Source: Klebsiella grimontii
GTDB lineage: Bacteria > Pseudomonadota > Gammaproteobacteria > Enterobacterales > Enterobacteriaceae
Assembly: GCF_900200035.1 (NCBI RefSeq)
Contig: NZ_FZTC01000012.1
Coordinates: 186,001 to 250,000, forward strand
DNA: 64,000 nt
Reading direction: 5' to 3'
Shown here: piece after piece, positions 29,392 through 39,687 of the stretch
How positions within the stretch are numbered: position 1 is the first letter of the stretch
How the letters are laid out: each line of letters starts with the position of its first letter
The notes under the pieces: model-generated
What the model saw: the letters and a program-made list of their open reading frames with translations, nothing else
Database searches by the model: none
What the model was told of the DNA's origin: nothing
Program-made: the position numbers and the translations under genes

Positions 29392-30947
29392 TCAGCAGCC
29401 TCCTGCTTTTTCGCTTTGGCGGCTTTCGCGCTCTGCTTCTCCGCCGATTTGGTGAAATATTTTTTACGCGCCAGCATGATGCGTTTGAGATCGACGCCCT
29501 CATAAGGGTTGGTAAAAACATGGTCATCAAAGTAGCTGCGGGTAAACAGCCAGATATTCGTTTGCCACCGGTTCAGCCTTTCGTCTGCGTTCAGGCCGTT
29601 TTCAAGATCGCGAATAAGCTCAAGAAAGCGTTCCTGCGACAGATGCCAGAAGTCGATATCAATAAAGCTGAAGTCGCCGCGCGCGCCCTTGGCATCGGAA
29701 TACCAGGCCTCTTTTAACGCGCTGCGCAGCAGGCTAAGGTTGCGCGATGCCGTTAGTGCCGCCGTGCGTAGTTCGGGGATAATATTTTCGGTTAATAGCA
29801 ATGGGAAGTGATGTTCATACCAGCAGCGGGCTTTCATCTTTTCGAAATCGTAACCAAAACCCCACAGCCCAATCTTTACATCCTTCAGGCTACGCGCACC
29901 GGTTGTTTTGACGATCAGCGCCGGATATTCGGTGTTATTTTCCGAATCCTCTTCTTGATTCAACCCCAGCCAGTCGCGCCAGATAAGCCCGCCGGGCGGC
30001 GGTTTGACTGAAATGAAGCCACTACCCTCTTTACGGGGAAGACGGTAGGGTGTTAACGGGTGTCTCCAACCCACATAATTAACACCGTAGTTCTTCATGA
30101 TCATCCAGCTAAGTAATTCATCGCTTTGCGTTTCACAGAGATCGCAGCGACCTGAATGGGTAGTATTAAAATCGAGGCGAATACGCCGCGGCATTCCCCA
30201 ATAGGCTTGGAGAACATTCACTTGTTCTGGCGTCGTGTTTACACCTGTTGAAGGTTCACTAGAACGAGTGTTGGTCAGCCAAGGAAAAATAGCACCGTCA
30301 TAATGGGCGGGCAGATACATCCCAGCAGTATCCTGTGGCATAACGTTCACCCATAATTTCCGCCACAGAGATGTTTGCCGGTTCTCCTGATACTCCAGTA
30401 ACTCGATCAACGTAGTCATAGGACCACCGTCACGCAATCCAGTGCGATGTCCTTGGCCACCTGATGGAGCATTAAGCTGTAACGAGAATAACGCCAGCGC
30501 CGCGCAGTGCGGACAAAATCGCTCCGTGATGCCGCGCTTAACAAAGTGGTCTTTATTAAGTTTAATGGTTTGTGCGCCTGGGGTTTCCGGCAACAATGAC
30601 GCAATAGAGACTTTTTCTCCGGTTAATGCTTCGAAATCCTGCATAAAAGAGGGCGTATCAGCGCCAAACTGGAACGCAGGCTCCAGCGGTTCCAGCGCTC
30701 GCTGAAGCACATCTGCGCTTAGCCCTTCGAACCAGACATCTTCCCAGCGAGAATGATTTTTCGGCGCCATGCTGCACTGCAATAAACCCAGCAGAAATTG
30801 CCAGGCCGCGCCCTGTAAATCCGCCCGCGCGGCGGCGATATCCACCACGTTTTCATCCGCCAGATTAACCGGCGCCAGCTTGCCCGTAGAACCGTCTTTT
30901 AAACGTACGGGGAGCCAGGGGGTAGTCAAAAGTGAGAAACTATCCAT
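29388..30947 (-). CDS. cse1: Cascade large subunit Cse1 (CasA, Cas8e)
   Basis: 519 residues. The start FSLLTTPWLPVRLKDGSTGKLAPVNLADENVVDI, the zinc-type pair CPHC and later CDLC, and the conserved SGGQGHRTGLRDGGPMTTLIELL are all Cas8e features. It reads the PAM and recruits Cas3. The Lys/Ala-rich C-terminal tail (AEKQSAKAAKAKKQEAAE) is longer than I expect and could be of no function. Only 11 bases separate it from cas3, so cas3 and Cascade are probably one transcript. Confidence 0.96.
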   Translation of the reverse strand: MDSFSLLTTPWLPVRLKDGSTGKLAPVNLADENVVDIAAARADLQGAAWQFLLGLLQCSMAPKNHSRWEDVWFEGLSADVLQRALEPLEPAFQFGADTPSFMQDFEALTGEKVSIASLLPETPGAQTIKLNKDHFVKRGITERFCPHCAALALFSLQLNAPSGGQGHRTGLRDGGPMTTLIELLEYQENRQTSLWRKLWVNVMPQDTAGMYLPAHYDGAIFPWLTNTRSSEPSTGVNTTPEQVNVLQAYWGMPRRIRLDFNTTHSGRCDLCETQSDELLSWMIMKNYGVNYVGWRHPLTPYRLPRKEGSGFISVKPPPGGLIWRDWLGLNQEEDSENNTEYPALIVKTTGARSLKDVKIGLWGFGYDFEKMKARCWYEHHFPLLLTENIIPELRTAALTASRNLSLLRSALKEAWYSDAKGARGDFSFIDIDFWHLSQERFLELIRDLENGLNADERLNRWQTNIWLFTRSYFDDHVFTNPYEGVDLKRIMLARKKYFTKSAEKQSAKAAKAKKQEAAE

Positions 30948-30958
30948 GCGAGTATCTG

Positions 30959-33619
30959 CTATACCTCCATCTTTCCAATCAACCCTTCATGCGCTGAATA
31001 GCCGCACGTTTCCAGATCCGATACTACAATTACTAAGGCAAACTCCTGATTCTGATGCTGCTCCGCGCACCACTGCTGGAGTCGCTTACCGTCAAGCAGA
31101 ACGAAATCTCCACGGTGCTTATCCCACCAGCCCTGACGTACCCGCAGCGCACTCATTTCCCAGGCGTGCTCTCCTGGGGCATAAGGCATAACTGCTCCAT
31201 CGACAATTTTCGCCAACCACAATGAAACCGACTCTTCGGCCAGACGCGTCGAAAGTTTCTCTGGCAGATAATCACTGCATTCAGGGCTGTAGCCCGGCGC
31301 AAAGTTGATAATGTTTTGCTTAGCAAATGCCCGGTCACAGTAGAATTTCCCCTCCTGCAACTGCTCCGTCTTCACGAACCCCGGTGGCATATCAACTTCT
31401 TCGCCATAGACAGACTCAATCAGCAATCGGGCTGACTGCGGCATTCGAATTTCCCCTTGTTCGCGCAGCACACGCTGGGTTAGCCACAGGCGCCCATGAT
31501 CGGGGTAGACGTAGGCGCTGTTGCGCATAGCGTTTGAGAACCAATCCTCTTGCGGTTCGTCATCCCATTCTGGGGCGAAGATCAGCAGCTCTGGCGGGTT
31601 ACGTTCGTCTCTTCCAGAAGCTTTCAATAAGCCATTACGATCGCGGATATGGCGCTGTAAACGACCGGCTCGCTGAATCAACAAATCCACTGGCGCTAAA
31701 TCAGAGATCATTTCATCGACATCGATATCCAGACTTTGCTCAATGACCTGTGTGGCAATCAGAACCTGTCCGCAACGCTTCGCAACACCTTGTTTACCAA
31801 ACTGCGCCAGCGCCCGGTTTTCAATGCGCTGACGATCGTAAAAGGCGAAACGGCTATGGAATAACAAGAGGCTTTCGGAAGGTACAACGCCTCGGGTTAG
31901 AAGCTGGCGATAAATACGAATTGCGTCATCAACGGAGTTGCGTATCCATGCAATACATTTTCCCTGGCCTATCGCTTGCTCAATGCGTTCAAGACACTCC
32001 TGTTCGCCGTGCGTCCAGTTAACTTTGACGCTGCGCTCAACTTCTTTACGGGTCTCCACATATTGAGAAACCACCTTCGAACCGGTCACCTGCGTGAGCC
32101 AGGGATAATCGTCATGGCCTAATAACGGTGCTTCTACCCGCCCCTGTGCGCCCTTAGCAAAAGCAGCAACCAGCCTGTCCCGTTGCTGCTGTGATAGCGT
32201 GGCGGAAAGCAGAATCGTGGTATTGCCATCGCTTGCCTGCTTCTCAACCAGGCACTCAAGGATCCGCGACATGTAGCTGTCATAGGCGTGAATTTCATCC
32301 GCCAACAGAATTTTATGGCTCAGCCCCAGCATCCGTAAATTACTGTGTTTAAACGGCATCACCGCCATCATTGCCTGATCAAGCGTACCAACGCCCACTT
32401 CAGCTAACAGCGCTTTTTTATTACTGTCGGCAAACCAGGCGGCACCCCCCTGGCTGGAAGGCAGAAGATCGTCAGGCTCTTCTGAACCTGATAAATCTCC
32501 CGACCAGAGAGACTGCGTGAAACGATCCATTAATCCACGCGCGCTATGAGCCAGGACAAGACTTGGCCGAGAACCCGGTTGATACAGCGCCAGCCAGCTC
32601 TCCAACATACGATCGAACATGGCATTCGCCGTCGCCATCGTCGGCAGACCAAAATAGAGCCCCTGCGCCTTTCCAGTAGCCATCAGACGATGCGTCAAAA
32701 TCAACGCGGCCTCCGTTTTTCCAGCGCCAGTCACATCTTCAAGAATAAATAATTGTGGACCTTCTTTATCAATATCCAGTTCAAGCGCTTTTTTCTGCAA
32801 AGGTGTTGGCTGTTGAATAAAAGGGAATAACGCTTTTATTCCGGAAAAAGGGGCAACGCCAGAGGAAGGAGGGAAAACGGTTATAGCTACTTTCGCTTTA
32901 ACCAGCGCATGCTGCTGCCAGTATTCCTCGACGCCCATTGGTTTAGCGATTCGAGGGAAATACCGGATTGAAGAACCGACCCAGTCAGCCAGTACTATCG
33001 CAGCGGAAATAAACCATGAGAGATGTTTAAAAAGCGCAATACCGTCATCATCATCCCAAAAATCAGGAACCTCAATCAGTGGAAATAATGATTTAACCCT
33101 GATAAGAAAATCACGAGCCGCTTCTTTATCCTGCTGACGAAAATTTTTTAGTTCTGTTACTGAAGAAGGCGGTCGACCATGATGGCCTGTCGTAAGGGGC
33201 ATCCAAAGCGCAATGGCGCGCTTTAACTTACGGGCAGAAAGAGAGGATTCAGGAAAAAGTTCAGAGCACTCGCTTAAAAAAGCATTCCAGAGCCAATATC
33301 CCAGAGTCGCATGCGGGATGGCTTCATAATGTTTTATATATTCGTCCTGCGCATTTAACTCTTCATGACGATAAAGCTGCTGAAAAGAGTGGGCAAACTT
33401 TCCAATATCATGCCAGCATAATAGCCATGCAAAAAATTGTGCCGCCTGTTCTCTATGATGAAGCCCCAGTTTATTAAGATAATCATTAATACTATGGATA
33501 TTATCCTGCACCATCCAATAACCTACAGCGGCAACATCCAGAGAATGCCAACATAGCAAGTGATAATCATCACCGCCATCATCATCTCCGCGCAGGGATT
33601 TCCCCCAATAATTGAACAT
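30959..33619 (-). CDS. cas3: CRISPR nuclease-helicase Cas3, type I-E
   Basis: 886 residues. The N-terminal HD nuclease has His25 and Asp28 (CWHSLDVAAVG), the His70-Asp71 pair (CWHDIGKFAHSF) and His145/His146 (TTGHHGRPPSS). The helicase has Walker A DVTGAGKTEAAL (Lys300) and the DEIH box at 440-443, then SATLS and a C-terminal helicase lobe with ATQVIEQSLDIDVDEMISDLAPVDLLIQRAGRLQRH. All key residues are present, so it appears functional. It is recruited by Cascade and degrades target DNA. It is the first gene of the cas operon. Confidence 0.97.
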   Translation of the reverse strand: MFNYWGKSLRGDDDGGDDYHLLCWHSLDVAAVGYWMVQDNIHSINDYLNKLGLHHREQAAQFFAWLLCWHDIGKFAHSFQQLYRHEELNAQDEYIKHYEAIPHATLGYWLWNAFLSECSELFPESSLSARKLKRAIALWMPLTTGHHGRPPSSVTELKNFRQQDKEAARDFLIRVKSLFPLIEVPDFWDDDDGIALFKHLSWFISAAIVLADWVGSSIRYFPRIAKPMGVEEYWQQHALVKAKVAITVFPPSSGVAPFSGIKALFPFIQQPTPLQKKALELDIDKEGPQLFILEDVTGAGKTEAALILTHRLMATGKAQGLYFGLPTMATANAMFDRMLESWLALYQPGSRPSLVLAHSARGLMDRFTQSLWSGDLSGSEEPDDLLPSSQGGAAWFADSNKKALLAEVGVGTLDQAMMAVMPFKHSNLRMLGLSHKILLADEIHAYDSYMSRILECLVEKQASDGNTTILLSATLSQQQRDRLVAAFAKGAQGRVEAPLLGHDDYPWLTQVTGSKVVSQYVETRKEVERSVKVNWTHGEQECLERIEQAIGQGKCIAWIRNSVDDAIRIYRQLLTRGVVPSESLLLFHSRFAFYDRQRIENRALAQFGKQGVAKRCGQVLIATQVIEQSLDIDVDEMISDLAPVDLLIQRAGRLQRHIRDRNGLLKASGRDERNPPELLIFAPEWDDEPQEDWFSNAMRNSAYVYPDHGRLWLTQRVLREQGEIRMPQSARLLIESVYGEEVDMPPGFVKTEQLQEGKFYCDRAFAKQNIINFAPGYSPECSDYLPEKLSTRLAEESVSLWLAKIVDGAVMPYAPGEHAWEMSALRVRQGWWDKHRGDFVLLDGKRLQQWCAEQHQNQEFALVIVVSDLETCGYSAHEGLIGKMEV

Positions 33620-33649
33620 TCTCTATATTATTCCATTTAGCAGGCATAT

Positions 33650-33740
33650 TTATTCAAGTATTATCACACTGCCAAATAAGAGATGTGATTTACATCAAAA
33701 ATATTTTATCTTTGCGATGGAATTGATAATAATATCAATT
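33650..33740 (-). promoter_or_regulatory. Promoter of the cas operon with CRP-like site and a second palindrome
   Basis: On the minus strand an extended -10 TGTGATAAT (hexamer RC of 33660-33665) would start transcription near 33650-33653. A CRP-like site, TGTGATTTACATCAAA (33684-33699, plus strand), is centred about 39-42 bases upstream of that, the class II position, and there is no good -35. Further upstream, AATTGAT-N6-ATCAATT at 33721-33740 is a perfect inverted repeat. The surrounding DNA is very AT-rich, as in H-NS silenced cas promoters. Use by CRP or H-NS is inference. Confidence 0.5.
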
Positions 33741-33778
33741 ATTAATAATTATAAAGACATCAATAATTAACAATTCAG

Positions 33779-33804
33779 GAAAAAATCCCGGCAGCGCCGG
33801 GACT
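33779..33804 (-). terminator. Intrinsic terminator of cysJIH
   Basis: On the minus strand, GTCCCGGCGCTGCCGGGA is followed by TTTTTT, directly after the cysH stop codon. Confidence 0.85.
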
Positions 33805-33808
33805 CATC

Positions 33809-34543
33809 TCAACCTTCGTGCAGTCCGCACTCTCTTTTCAGGCCAAAGAAGCGCGTTTCTTCCTCCGCCATCCCCGGCTCCCATTTACGGGTGGTGTGGG
33901 TATCCCCTACCGACAAATAGCCCTGATCCCACAGCGGGTGATACTTCAGGCCGTGCTTTTGCAGATACTGATAGACGGTACGATTATCCCAGTCGATGAT
34001 CGGCAGCACCTTAAACACGCCGCGCTGGATCGCCAGCACCGGTAAGTGGGCGCGGCTGCCGGACTGCTCGCGGCGCAGTCCCGCAAACCAGGTTTGCGCG
34101 TTCAGCTCCTGCAGCGCCCGGTTCATCGGCTCGACCTTGTTGATGTCATTATATTTTTCAATGCCCTCAACGCCCTGCTCCCACAGCTTACCGTAGCGCG
34201 CCTCCTGCCATGCAGCGCTCTCCTTCGCCCGATAGACCTTCAGGTTCAGATTGAGTTTGTCCGTTAACTCGTCGATAAACTGGTAGGTTTCCGGGAACAG
34301 ATAGCCGGTATCGGTCAGGATGACCGGAATATCCGGGCGCACCTGATTGACCAGATGCAGGCTCACCGCCGCCTGGATACCAAAGCTCGAAGAGAGCACG
34401 TATTCGCCCGGCAGGTTTTCCAGCGCCCACGCGACGCGCGCTTCCGCGCTCAGCTTTTCCAACTGGCTATTGGTTTCCGCCAGCTGCAAAACACGATCGA
34501 CCTTCGGTAATGCGTTCAGCGCGTTTAGATCGAGTATGGACAT
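33809..34543 (-). CDS. cysH: Phosphoadenosine phosphosulfate reductase
   Basis: 244 residues. It reduces PAPS to sulfite with thioredoxin. The PP-loop-like motif is [18 protein letters not shown], the PAPS-binding part [19 protein letters not shown], and the catalytic cysteine lies in the C-terminal KRECGLHEG motif. It is last in the cysJIH operon and followed by a terminator. Confidence 0.98.
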   Translation of the reverse strand: MSILDLNALNALPKVDRVLQLAETNSQLEKLSAEARVAWALENLPGEYVLSSSFGIQAAVSLHLVNQVRPDIPVILTDTGYLFPETYQFIDELTDKLNLNLKVYRAKESAAWQEARYGKLWEQGVEGIEKYNDINKVEPMNRALQELNAQTWFAGLRREQSGSRAHLPVLAIQRGVFKVLPIIDWDNRTVYQYLQKHGLKYHPLWDQGYLSVGDTHTTRKWEPGMAEEETRFFGLKRECGLHEG

Positions 34544-34565
34544 AAGGACCTCGTTTGTCTGTTTC

Positions 34566-34635
34566 GCCGGGCGGTACTGCGTTTGCCCGGCCTACAAAAC
34601 CCACAGCCCCGGTAAGCGAAACGCCACCGGGCAGC
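34566..34635. repeat. Pair of inverted REP (PU/BIME-type) elements between cysI and cysH
   Basis: Two palindromic units in opposite orientation: GCCGGGCGG...TTTGCCCGGCCTACAAA, and, on the other strand, GCTGCCCGGTGGCGTTTCGC...TTACCGGGGC. Their form, GC-rich stem with GGCCTACA at one end, is that of enterobacterial REP sequences. They lie between two genes of one operon and may set relative mRNA stability. Confidence 0.75.
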
Positions 34636-34642
34636 TGGATGT

Positions 34643-36355
34643 TTATTCCCAGAAATCACGGGCTGGGTCGAGCACCGGGCGAATGATGCCCGCACGCACC
34701 GTAAAGTCGCCGAAGCCTTCACCCGCTTCGCGCTCTTTCGCCCAGCGCCCTACCAGTTCGTCGATCGAGTCGAGGATTTCCGACTCGGTAATATTTTCCC
34801 GATACATACGCGGAATACGCGTCCCGCTGCGGTTGCCGCCCAGGTGCAGGTTGTAGCGGCCCGGCGCCTTACCGACCAGCCCCACTTCCGCCAACATCGC
34901 CCGGCCGCAGCCGTTCGGGCAGCCGGTGACGCGGGTGACGATATGCTCGTCGCCAACGCCATGTTTGCTCATCACCGCCTCGACTTTATCGGTAAACGAC
35001 GGCAGGAAACGCTCGGCCTCCGCCATCGCCAACGGACAGGTCGGGAACGACACGCAGGCCATCGAGTTTTCGCGCTGCGGCGTAACGGCGTTCATCAGAC
35101 CATGATCGCGCGCCAGCTTCTCGATCTTCGCCTTCTGATCTTCCGGTACGCTGGCAACGATCAGGTTCTGATTCGCCGTAATGCGGAATTCGCCTTTGTG
35201 GATCTTCGCGATCTTCAGCAGGCCGGTTTTCAGCGGACGCCCCGGATAATCAAGAATACGACCATTTTCAATAAACAGCGTCAGGTGCCAGTTATTGTCG
35301 ATACCCTTCACCCAGCCGATACGATCGCCGCGGCCGGTGAACTCGTACGGACGGATCGGCTCAAACTTGATGCCCGCCCGACGCTCCACTTCCGCCTTAA
35401 AGGTCTCAACCCCTACGCGTTCGAGGGTGTATTTGGTTTTCGCGTTTTTACGATCGGTACGGTTACCCCAGTCACGCTGGGTCGTCACCACCGCTTCTGC
35501 CACCGCCAGGGTGTGCTCCACCGGCAGATAGCCAAACTCGCTCGCCGTACGGGCGTAGGTTTTCTTATTGCCGTGCTCAATCGATAAACCGCCGCCAACC
35601 AGCAGGTTAAAGCCCACCAGCTTGCCGTTTTCAGCGATGGCCACGAAGTTCATATCGTTCGCGTGCAGATCGATATCGTTCTGCGGCGGGATCACCACGG
35701 TGGTTTTGAACTTACGCGGCAGGTAGGTCTGGCCGAGGATCGGTTCTTCATCAGTGGTGGCGACTTTCTTCTGATCCAGCCAAATTTCGGCATAAGCGCG
35801 CGTGCGCGGCAGCAGGTGCTCGGAGATCTTCTTCGCCCATTCGTAGGCTTCAGCATGCAGCTGAGACTCGTACGGGTTAGAAGTACACAGCACGTTACGG
35901 TTCATATCGTTGGCGGTCGCCAGCGCGTCCAGCCCCACCGAATGCAGCATCTGGTGCACCGGCTTGACGTTCTTCTTCAGAATGCCGTGGAACTGGAAGG
36001 TCTGACGGTTGGTCAGACGGATGCTGCCGTAAATGGTGTTATCGCCGGCGAATTTATCGATCGCCTGCCACTGTTTAGTGGTGATCACCCCGCCCGGCAG
36101 GCGGCAGCGCAGCAGCATCGCGTGACGCGGCTCCAGCTTCTGCGCCGCGCGCTCGGCGCGGATATCGCGGTCATCCTGCTGATACATACCGTGGAAACGG
36201 ATCAGCAGAAAGTTATCGCCTTTAAAACCGCCGGTCAGGCCGTCGTTCAAATCTTCCGCAATGGTGCCGCGCAGGTAGTTGCTTTCGAGCTTCATGCGCT
36301 CGGCGTCAGTCAGTTTACCTTCGACCACCAGCGGGCCTGGATGTTTTTCGCTCAT
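34643..36355 (-). CDS. cysI: Sulfite reductase hemoprotein (beta subunit)
   Basis: 570 residues. It carries a siroheme coupled to a 4Fe-4S cluster and reduces sulfite to sulfide with electrons from CysJ. The cluster ligands are in [15 protein letters not shown] and [19 protein letters not shown]. It starts on the last base of the cysJ stop (overlap of one base) and is separated from cysH by a REP pair. Confidence 0.98.
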   Translation of the reverse strand: MSEKHPGPLVVEGKLTDAERMKLESNYLRGTIAEDLNDGLTGGFKGDNFLLIRFHGMYQQDDRDIRAERAAQKLEPRHAMLLRCRLPGGVITTKQWQAIDKFAGDNTIYGSIRLTNRQTFQFHGILKKNVKPVHQMLHSVGLDALATANDMNRNVLCTSNPYESQLHAEAYEWAKKISEHLLPRTRAYAEIWLDQKKVATTDEEPILGQTYLPRKFKTTVVIPPQNDIDLHANDMNFVAIAENGKLVGFNLLVGGGLSIEHGNKKTYARTASEFGYLPVEHTLAVAEAVVTTQRDWGNRTDRKNAKTKYTLERVGVETFKAEVERRAGIKFEPIRPYEFTGRGDRIGWVKGIDNNWHLTLFIENGRILDYPGRPLKTGLLKIAKIHKGEFRITANQNLIVASVPEDQKAKIEKLARDHGLMNAVTPQRENSMACVSFPTCPLAMAEAERFLPSFTDKVEAVMSKHGVGDEHIVTRVTGCPNGCGRAMLAEVGLVGKAPGRYNLHLGGNRSGTRIPRMYRENITESEILDSIDELVGRWAKEREAGEGFGDFTVRAGIIRPVLDPARDFWE

Positions 36356-38154
36356 TAGTAGACATCTCGCTGATAACGGCGCTCAACGCGCAGCTCACTT
36401 AAAAATTCGTCCGCCGCTTCGGCGTCCATCGCGCCGTATTCGGCAATCACTTCCAGTAGGGTCTGCTCAACGTCTTTTGCCATACGATTGGCATCGCCGC
36501 AGACATAAATATGGGCGCCGTCGTTAATCCAGCGCCACAGTTCGGCCCCCTGCTCGCGCAGCTTGTCCTGAACGTAGACTTTTTGTTGTTGATCGCGGGA
36601 CCAGGCCAGGTCGATGCGGCTCAGCACGCCTTCTTTGACGTAGCTCTGCCACTCCACCTGATAGAGGAAATCTTCGGTAAAGTGCGGGTTGCCGAAGAAC
36701 AGCCAGTTCTTGCCTTCCGCGCCTTCCGCCGCGCGCTGCTGCATAAAGGCGCGGAACGGCGCGATGCCGGTGCCGGGGCCAATCATGATAACCGGCGTCT
36801 GAGGGTTAGCGGGCAGACGGAAGTTATCGTTATGCTCGATAAAGATGCGCACTTCGCCATCTTCTTCGACGCGGTCAGCCAGGAAGCTGGAGGCGCCGCC
36901 GGCGCGGGCGCGGCCTTCGATGTCATAACGCACCACGCCAACGGTGACGTGGACTTCGCTTTCCACTTCCGCCTGCGAAGAGGCGATAGAGTACAGGCGC
37001 GGCGTCAGCGGACGCAGCAGGTCGACCAGCGCCTGAGCATCCATCTGCGCCGGGGAGAAACGCACCATATCGACAATCGGCGTGGTCGCGGCGTAATGCT
37101 GGAGCTGCGCCTTATCGCCCACCAGCGGCAGCAGAGACTCGCTGCGGGTTAAGGTGGCGTAGTTCTCCACGATGTTGCCGGTGTTAACCGTCAGCTCGAA
37201 GTGCCACTCCAGCGCTTCGGCGAGCGGCAGCGTTTTGCCGTCAACCGTGACCGGTTCCGCGCCCGTCAGCCACAGCAGCTCCACCAGCTCTTTCACCAGA
37301 GCCGGATCGTTCTGGTACCAGACGCCCAGCGCATCGCCCGGCTGATAGCGCAGGCCAGAGTCGCCGAGGTCGATTTCAATATGGCGCACGTCTTTTTCAG
37401 AATCGCGGCCAGTGATTTTTTGATTCACCGCCAGCGTCGCGGTCAGCGGCGCTTCTTTGCTATAGGGGCTGGTGTGGATCTCGTTCACCGACCCGCTGGC
37501 GAGCAGCTGAGACGGCGCAGCGGCAGGCGCGCGCGCTTTCAGTACCTCAACCACCCGAGCGCGCCATTCGGCGGCGGCGGCCTGATACTCGACATCCGCG
37601 TCAACGCGGTCGAGCAGGCGTTCGCCGCCCAGTTCGGCCAGCTTGTTGTCAAAATCTTTGCCGGACTGGCAGAAGAATTCATAGGAGGTATCGCCGAGGC
37701 CAAACACGGCAAATGCGGTATCGGTCAGCTTCGGCGCTTTCTTCGAAAACAGGAACTTATGCAGCGCAACGGCTTCTTCCGGCGGCTCACCTTCGCCCTG
37801 CGTCGACGTCACCACGACCAGCAGCTTTTCGGAGGCAATTTGTTTGAATTTATAGTCGCCTGCGTTAACCAGCTTCACGTTCAGCTGCGCGGCCTGCAGA
37901 TCGTCGCGCAGCGCTTCAGCCACGCGGCGGGCGTTGCCGGTTTGCGATGCCGAAATCAGGGTGATGGACGGAACTTCCGCCGCCTGGGCTGGCGCGACAG
38001 CCGCCGCGCCGGGCTGCTGATTCAGCGCGCCCCAGAAGTAACCAGAAACCCAGGCCAGCTGGGTGGGCGTGAAGTCGGTCGTGGCCGCCTGAAGGCGCGC
38101 CATTTGCTCCGGACTCAGCGGTAGCAAATTGGAAGGTGGGGCCTGTGTCGTCAT
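36355..38154 (-). CDS. cysJ: Sulfite reductase flavoprotein (alpha subunit)
   Basis: 599 residues. It has an N-terminal flavodoxin domain ([38 protein letters not shown]), a linker, an FAD-binding domain ([11 protein letters not shown]) and an NADPH-binding domain ([19 protein letters not shown], ending RRYQRDVY). It passes electrons from NADPH through FAD and FMN to CysI. It is first in the operon, with an unusually long leader that includes an ERIC element. Confidence 0.98.
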   Translation of the reverse strand: MTTQAPPSNLLPLSPEQMARLQAATTDFTPTQLAWVSGYFWGALNQQPGAAAVAPAQAAEVPSITLISASQTGNARRVAEALRDDLQAAQLNVKLVNAGDYKFKQIASEKLLVVVTSTQGEGEPPEEAVALHKFLFSKKAPKLTDTAFAVFGLGDTSYEFFCQSGKDFDNKLAELGGERLLDRVDADVEYQAAAAEWRARVVEVLKARAPAAAPSQLLASGSVNEIHTSPYSKEAPLTATLAVNQKITGRDSEKDVRHIEIDLGDSGLRYQPGDALGVWYQNDPALVKELVELLWLTGAEPVTVDGKTLPLAEALEWHFELTVNTGNIVENYATLTRSESLLPLVGDKAQLQHYAATTPIVDMVRFSPAQMDAQALVDLLRPLTPRLYSIASSQAEVESEVHVTVGVVRYDIEGRARAGGASSFLADRVEEDGEVRIFIEHNDNFRLPANPQTPVIMIGPGTGIAPFRAFMQQRAAEGAEGKNWLFFGNPHFTEDFLYQVEWQSYVKEGVLSRIDLAWSRDQQQKVYVQDKLREQGAELWRWINDGAHIYVCGDANRMAKDVEQTLLEVIAEYGAMDAEAADEFLSELRVERRYQRDVY

Positions 38155-38230
38155 GCGTCGTTATGTTCCAGTAAGCAAAGCTGTGATTCACGCCCTGTCA
38201 GCGCGATAAAACAGAAGAAAATGTATTTAC

Positions 38231-38343
38231 TCTAAATAATTCGAGTTGCAGGCTGGCGGCGACACAGCGCATCCCCGGGAACTTACCGAAGTAAGTGGCC
38301 GAGTATTGCCAACGCACATGCGGCTCGAAGTATGACGAGTTGG
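38231..38343. repeat. ERIC (intergenic repeat unit) element
   Basis: About 113 bases with imperfect terminal inverted repeats (ATAATTCGAGTTGCAGG at one end, RC of GCTCGAAGTATGACGAGTT at the other). The central palindrome CTTAC-CGAA-GTAAG is followed on one side by CCCCGGGAACTTACC. These match remembered ERIC features, including the strings the standard ERIC primers anneal to (AAGTAAGTG; GTAAG then TCCxxGGGGAT). The GGGGTGAGCG half is diverged. It lies between cysJ and its probable promoter. Confidence 0.85.
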
Positions 38344-38352
38344 TAGGTTAAC

Positions 38353-38440
38353 GGTGCAAATAGTAACAACTAAATAAGGGATGGAAATAACAAATAACCA
38401 AATGAACTAACCTGTTTTAGTTATAGTTATTAACAACAAA
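38353..38440 (-). promoter_or_regulatory. Probable cysJIH promoter and CysB region
   Basis: On the minus strand TTAGTTCATTTGG and TTATTTGTTATTTCC, then a -10-like TACTAT (RC of 38360-38365), resemble the E. coli cysJ promoter with its CysB-bound AT-rich tract, as I remember it. This would start transcription near 38353, giving a leader of about 200 bases with the ERIC element inside it. Confidence 0.4.
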
Positions 38441-38590
38441 ATCGATTAAATAAGCACATGAAATATAAGCACTTAATTTGTATAAGTTGGATCAATACGT
38501 CTATTTTGTGTTCAGGGCCGTTTTAGTTAATGCGAAAAAAGGTGCTTTCCGGTACCCTACGGCGGTTTTTTGCCATATTGAGAATAAAAG

Positions 38591-38953
38591 ATGTCCACCA
38601 CGCTGTTTAAAGATTTCACCTTCGAAGCCGCTCACCACCTGCCGCACGTGCCGGAAGGCCATAAATGCGGTCGTCTGCACGGCCATTCATTTATGGTGCG
38701 CCTGGAGATTACCGGTGAAGTCGATCCCCATACCGGGTGGATCATGGATTTTGCCGAGCTGAAGGCCGCGTTTAAACCCACCTACGATCGCCTCGACCAT
38801 TACTATCTGAACGATATTCCGGGGCTGTCCAATCCGACCAGCGAAGTGCTGGCCAAATGGATCTGGGAGCAGATGAAACCGCGGGTTCCGCTGCTGAGCG
38901 CGGTGATGATCAAAGAAACCTGCACCGCGGGCTGCGTCTATCGCGGCGAGTGA
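38591..38953 (+). CDS. queD: 6-carboxytetrahydropterin synthase
   Basis: 120 residues. It converts dihydroneopterin triphosphate to 6-carboxytetrahydropterin in queuosine synthesis. The zinc ligands are His15 ([10 protein letters not shown]) and His30/His32 (RLHGHSFMV), and Cys26 (GHKCGRL) is the catalytic cysteine. It is divergent from cysJ and convergent with queE across a shared terminator. Both belong to the same pathway, as does queF further along. Confidence 0.96.
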   Translation: MSTTLFKDFTFEAAHHLPHVPEGHKCGRLHGHSFMVRLEITGEVDPHTGWIMDFAELKAAFKPTYDRLDHYYLNDIPGLSNPTSEVLAKWIWEQMKPRVPLLSAVMIKETCTAGCVYRGE

Positions 38954-38970
38954 GAGCGCCTTTCGCTGAA

Positions 38971-39006
38971 GAAAACCCTGGTAGCCTTGCGCTATCAGGG
39001 TTTTTT
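38971..39006. terminator. Bidirectional intrinsic terminator between queD and queE
   Basis: GAAAACCCTGGTAGC, loop CTTGC, GCTATCAGGGTTTTTT. The stem is long with A and T runs on either side, fitting convergent genes. Confidence 0.88.
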
Positions 39007-39009
39007 ATA

Positions 39010-39681
39010 TCACGCGATATTGAGATATTTATGCGTCTGCATCGATAAGCGCCAGTTGCGGGCGATACAGGTTTCAATGCACAGGCGCGTCGCGTCATCT
39101 TTCTGGCTAATCGGCTGAAGGGCGATAATGCGCGGCTTTTCATCAGCCAGCGTTGCCAGCAGTTCATCCAGCGCTTCGATATCGCGCACGCGTCCAACCG
39201 GATGTTTAATTTCATCAGCCCGCTGTAGCGCCTGCGAGAGCACATCATAGCCGCCGCGCATGTTCACCTTTGGCGACACCGTCACCCAGGTATGAGGCGT
39301 GCAGCGAACTTCATGGGTGCCGCTGGTTTCTATCTGGCAGCTAAATCCGTTTTGCTCCAGTAAAGAAGTTAACGGCGTTAAATCATGAATACAGGGCTCG
39401 CCGCCGGTAATGACCACGTGGCGGGCCGTCCAGCCCTGACGCCCGATGATGGCCAGCAGATCTTCGCTGCTTGCCGGGCCCCATTTATCGCTCTCTTTAG
39501 TTTTCGCCAGTATGCTGAACAGCGACACTTCCCGATCGGCAAGCTTATCCCAGGTATGTTTGGTATCGCACCAGGCGCAACCAACCGGGCATCCCTGTAA
39601 ACGAATAAAAATGGCGGGAACGCCGGTGAAGTAACCTTCGCCTTGCAAGGTCTGGAACATCTCGTTAATCGGGTACTGCAT
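39010..39681 (-). CDS. queE: 7-carboxy-7-deazaguanine synthase (radical SAM)
   Basis: 223 residues with the E. coli start MQYPINEMFQTLQGEGYFTG. Two codons of open frame upstream are not used. The radical SAM cysteines are at 31, 35 and 38 (CPVGCAWC). VITGGEPCIHDL is a further SAM-binding motif. It turns 6-carboxytetrahydropterin, made by QueD, into CDG. Confidence 0.96.
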   Translation of the reverse strand: MQYPINEMFQTLQGEGYFTGVPAIFIRLQGCPVGCAWCDTKHTWDKLADREVSLFSILAKTKESDKWGPASSEDLLAIIGRQGWTARHVVITGGEPCIHDLTPLTSLLEQNGFSCQIETSGTHEVRCTPHTWVTVSPKVNMRGGYDVLSQALQRADEIKHPVGRVRDIEALDELLATLADEKPRIIALQPISQKDDATRLCIETCIARNWRLSMQTHKYLNIA

Positions 39682-39687
39682 AATCAT

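Noticed and set aside
37201..38124. Open frame on the plus strand opposite cysJ
   Set aside because: Antisense shadow with no ribosome site or recognisable content.
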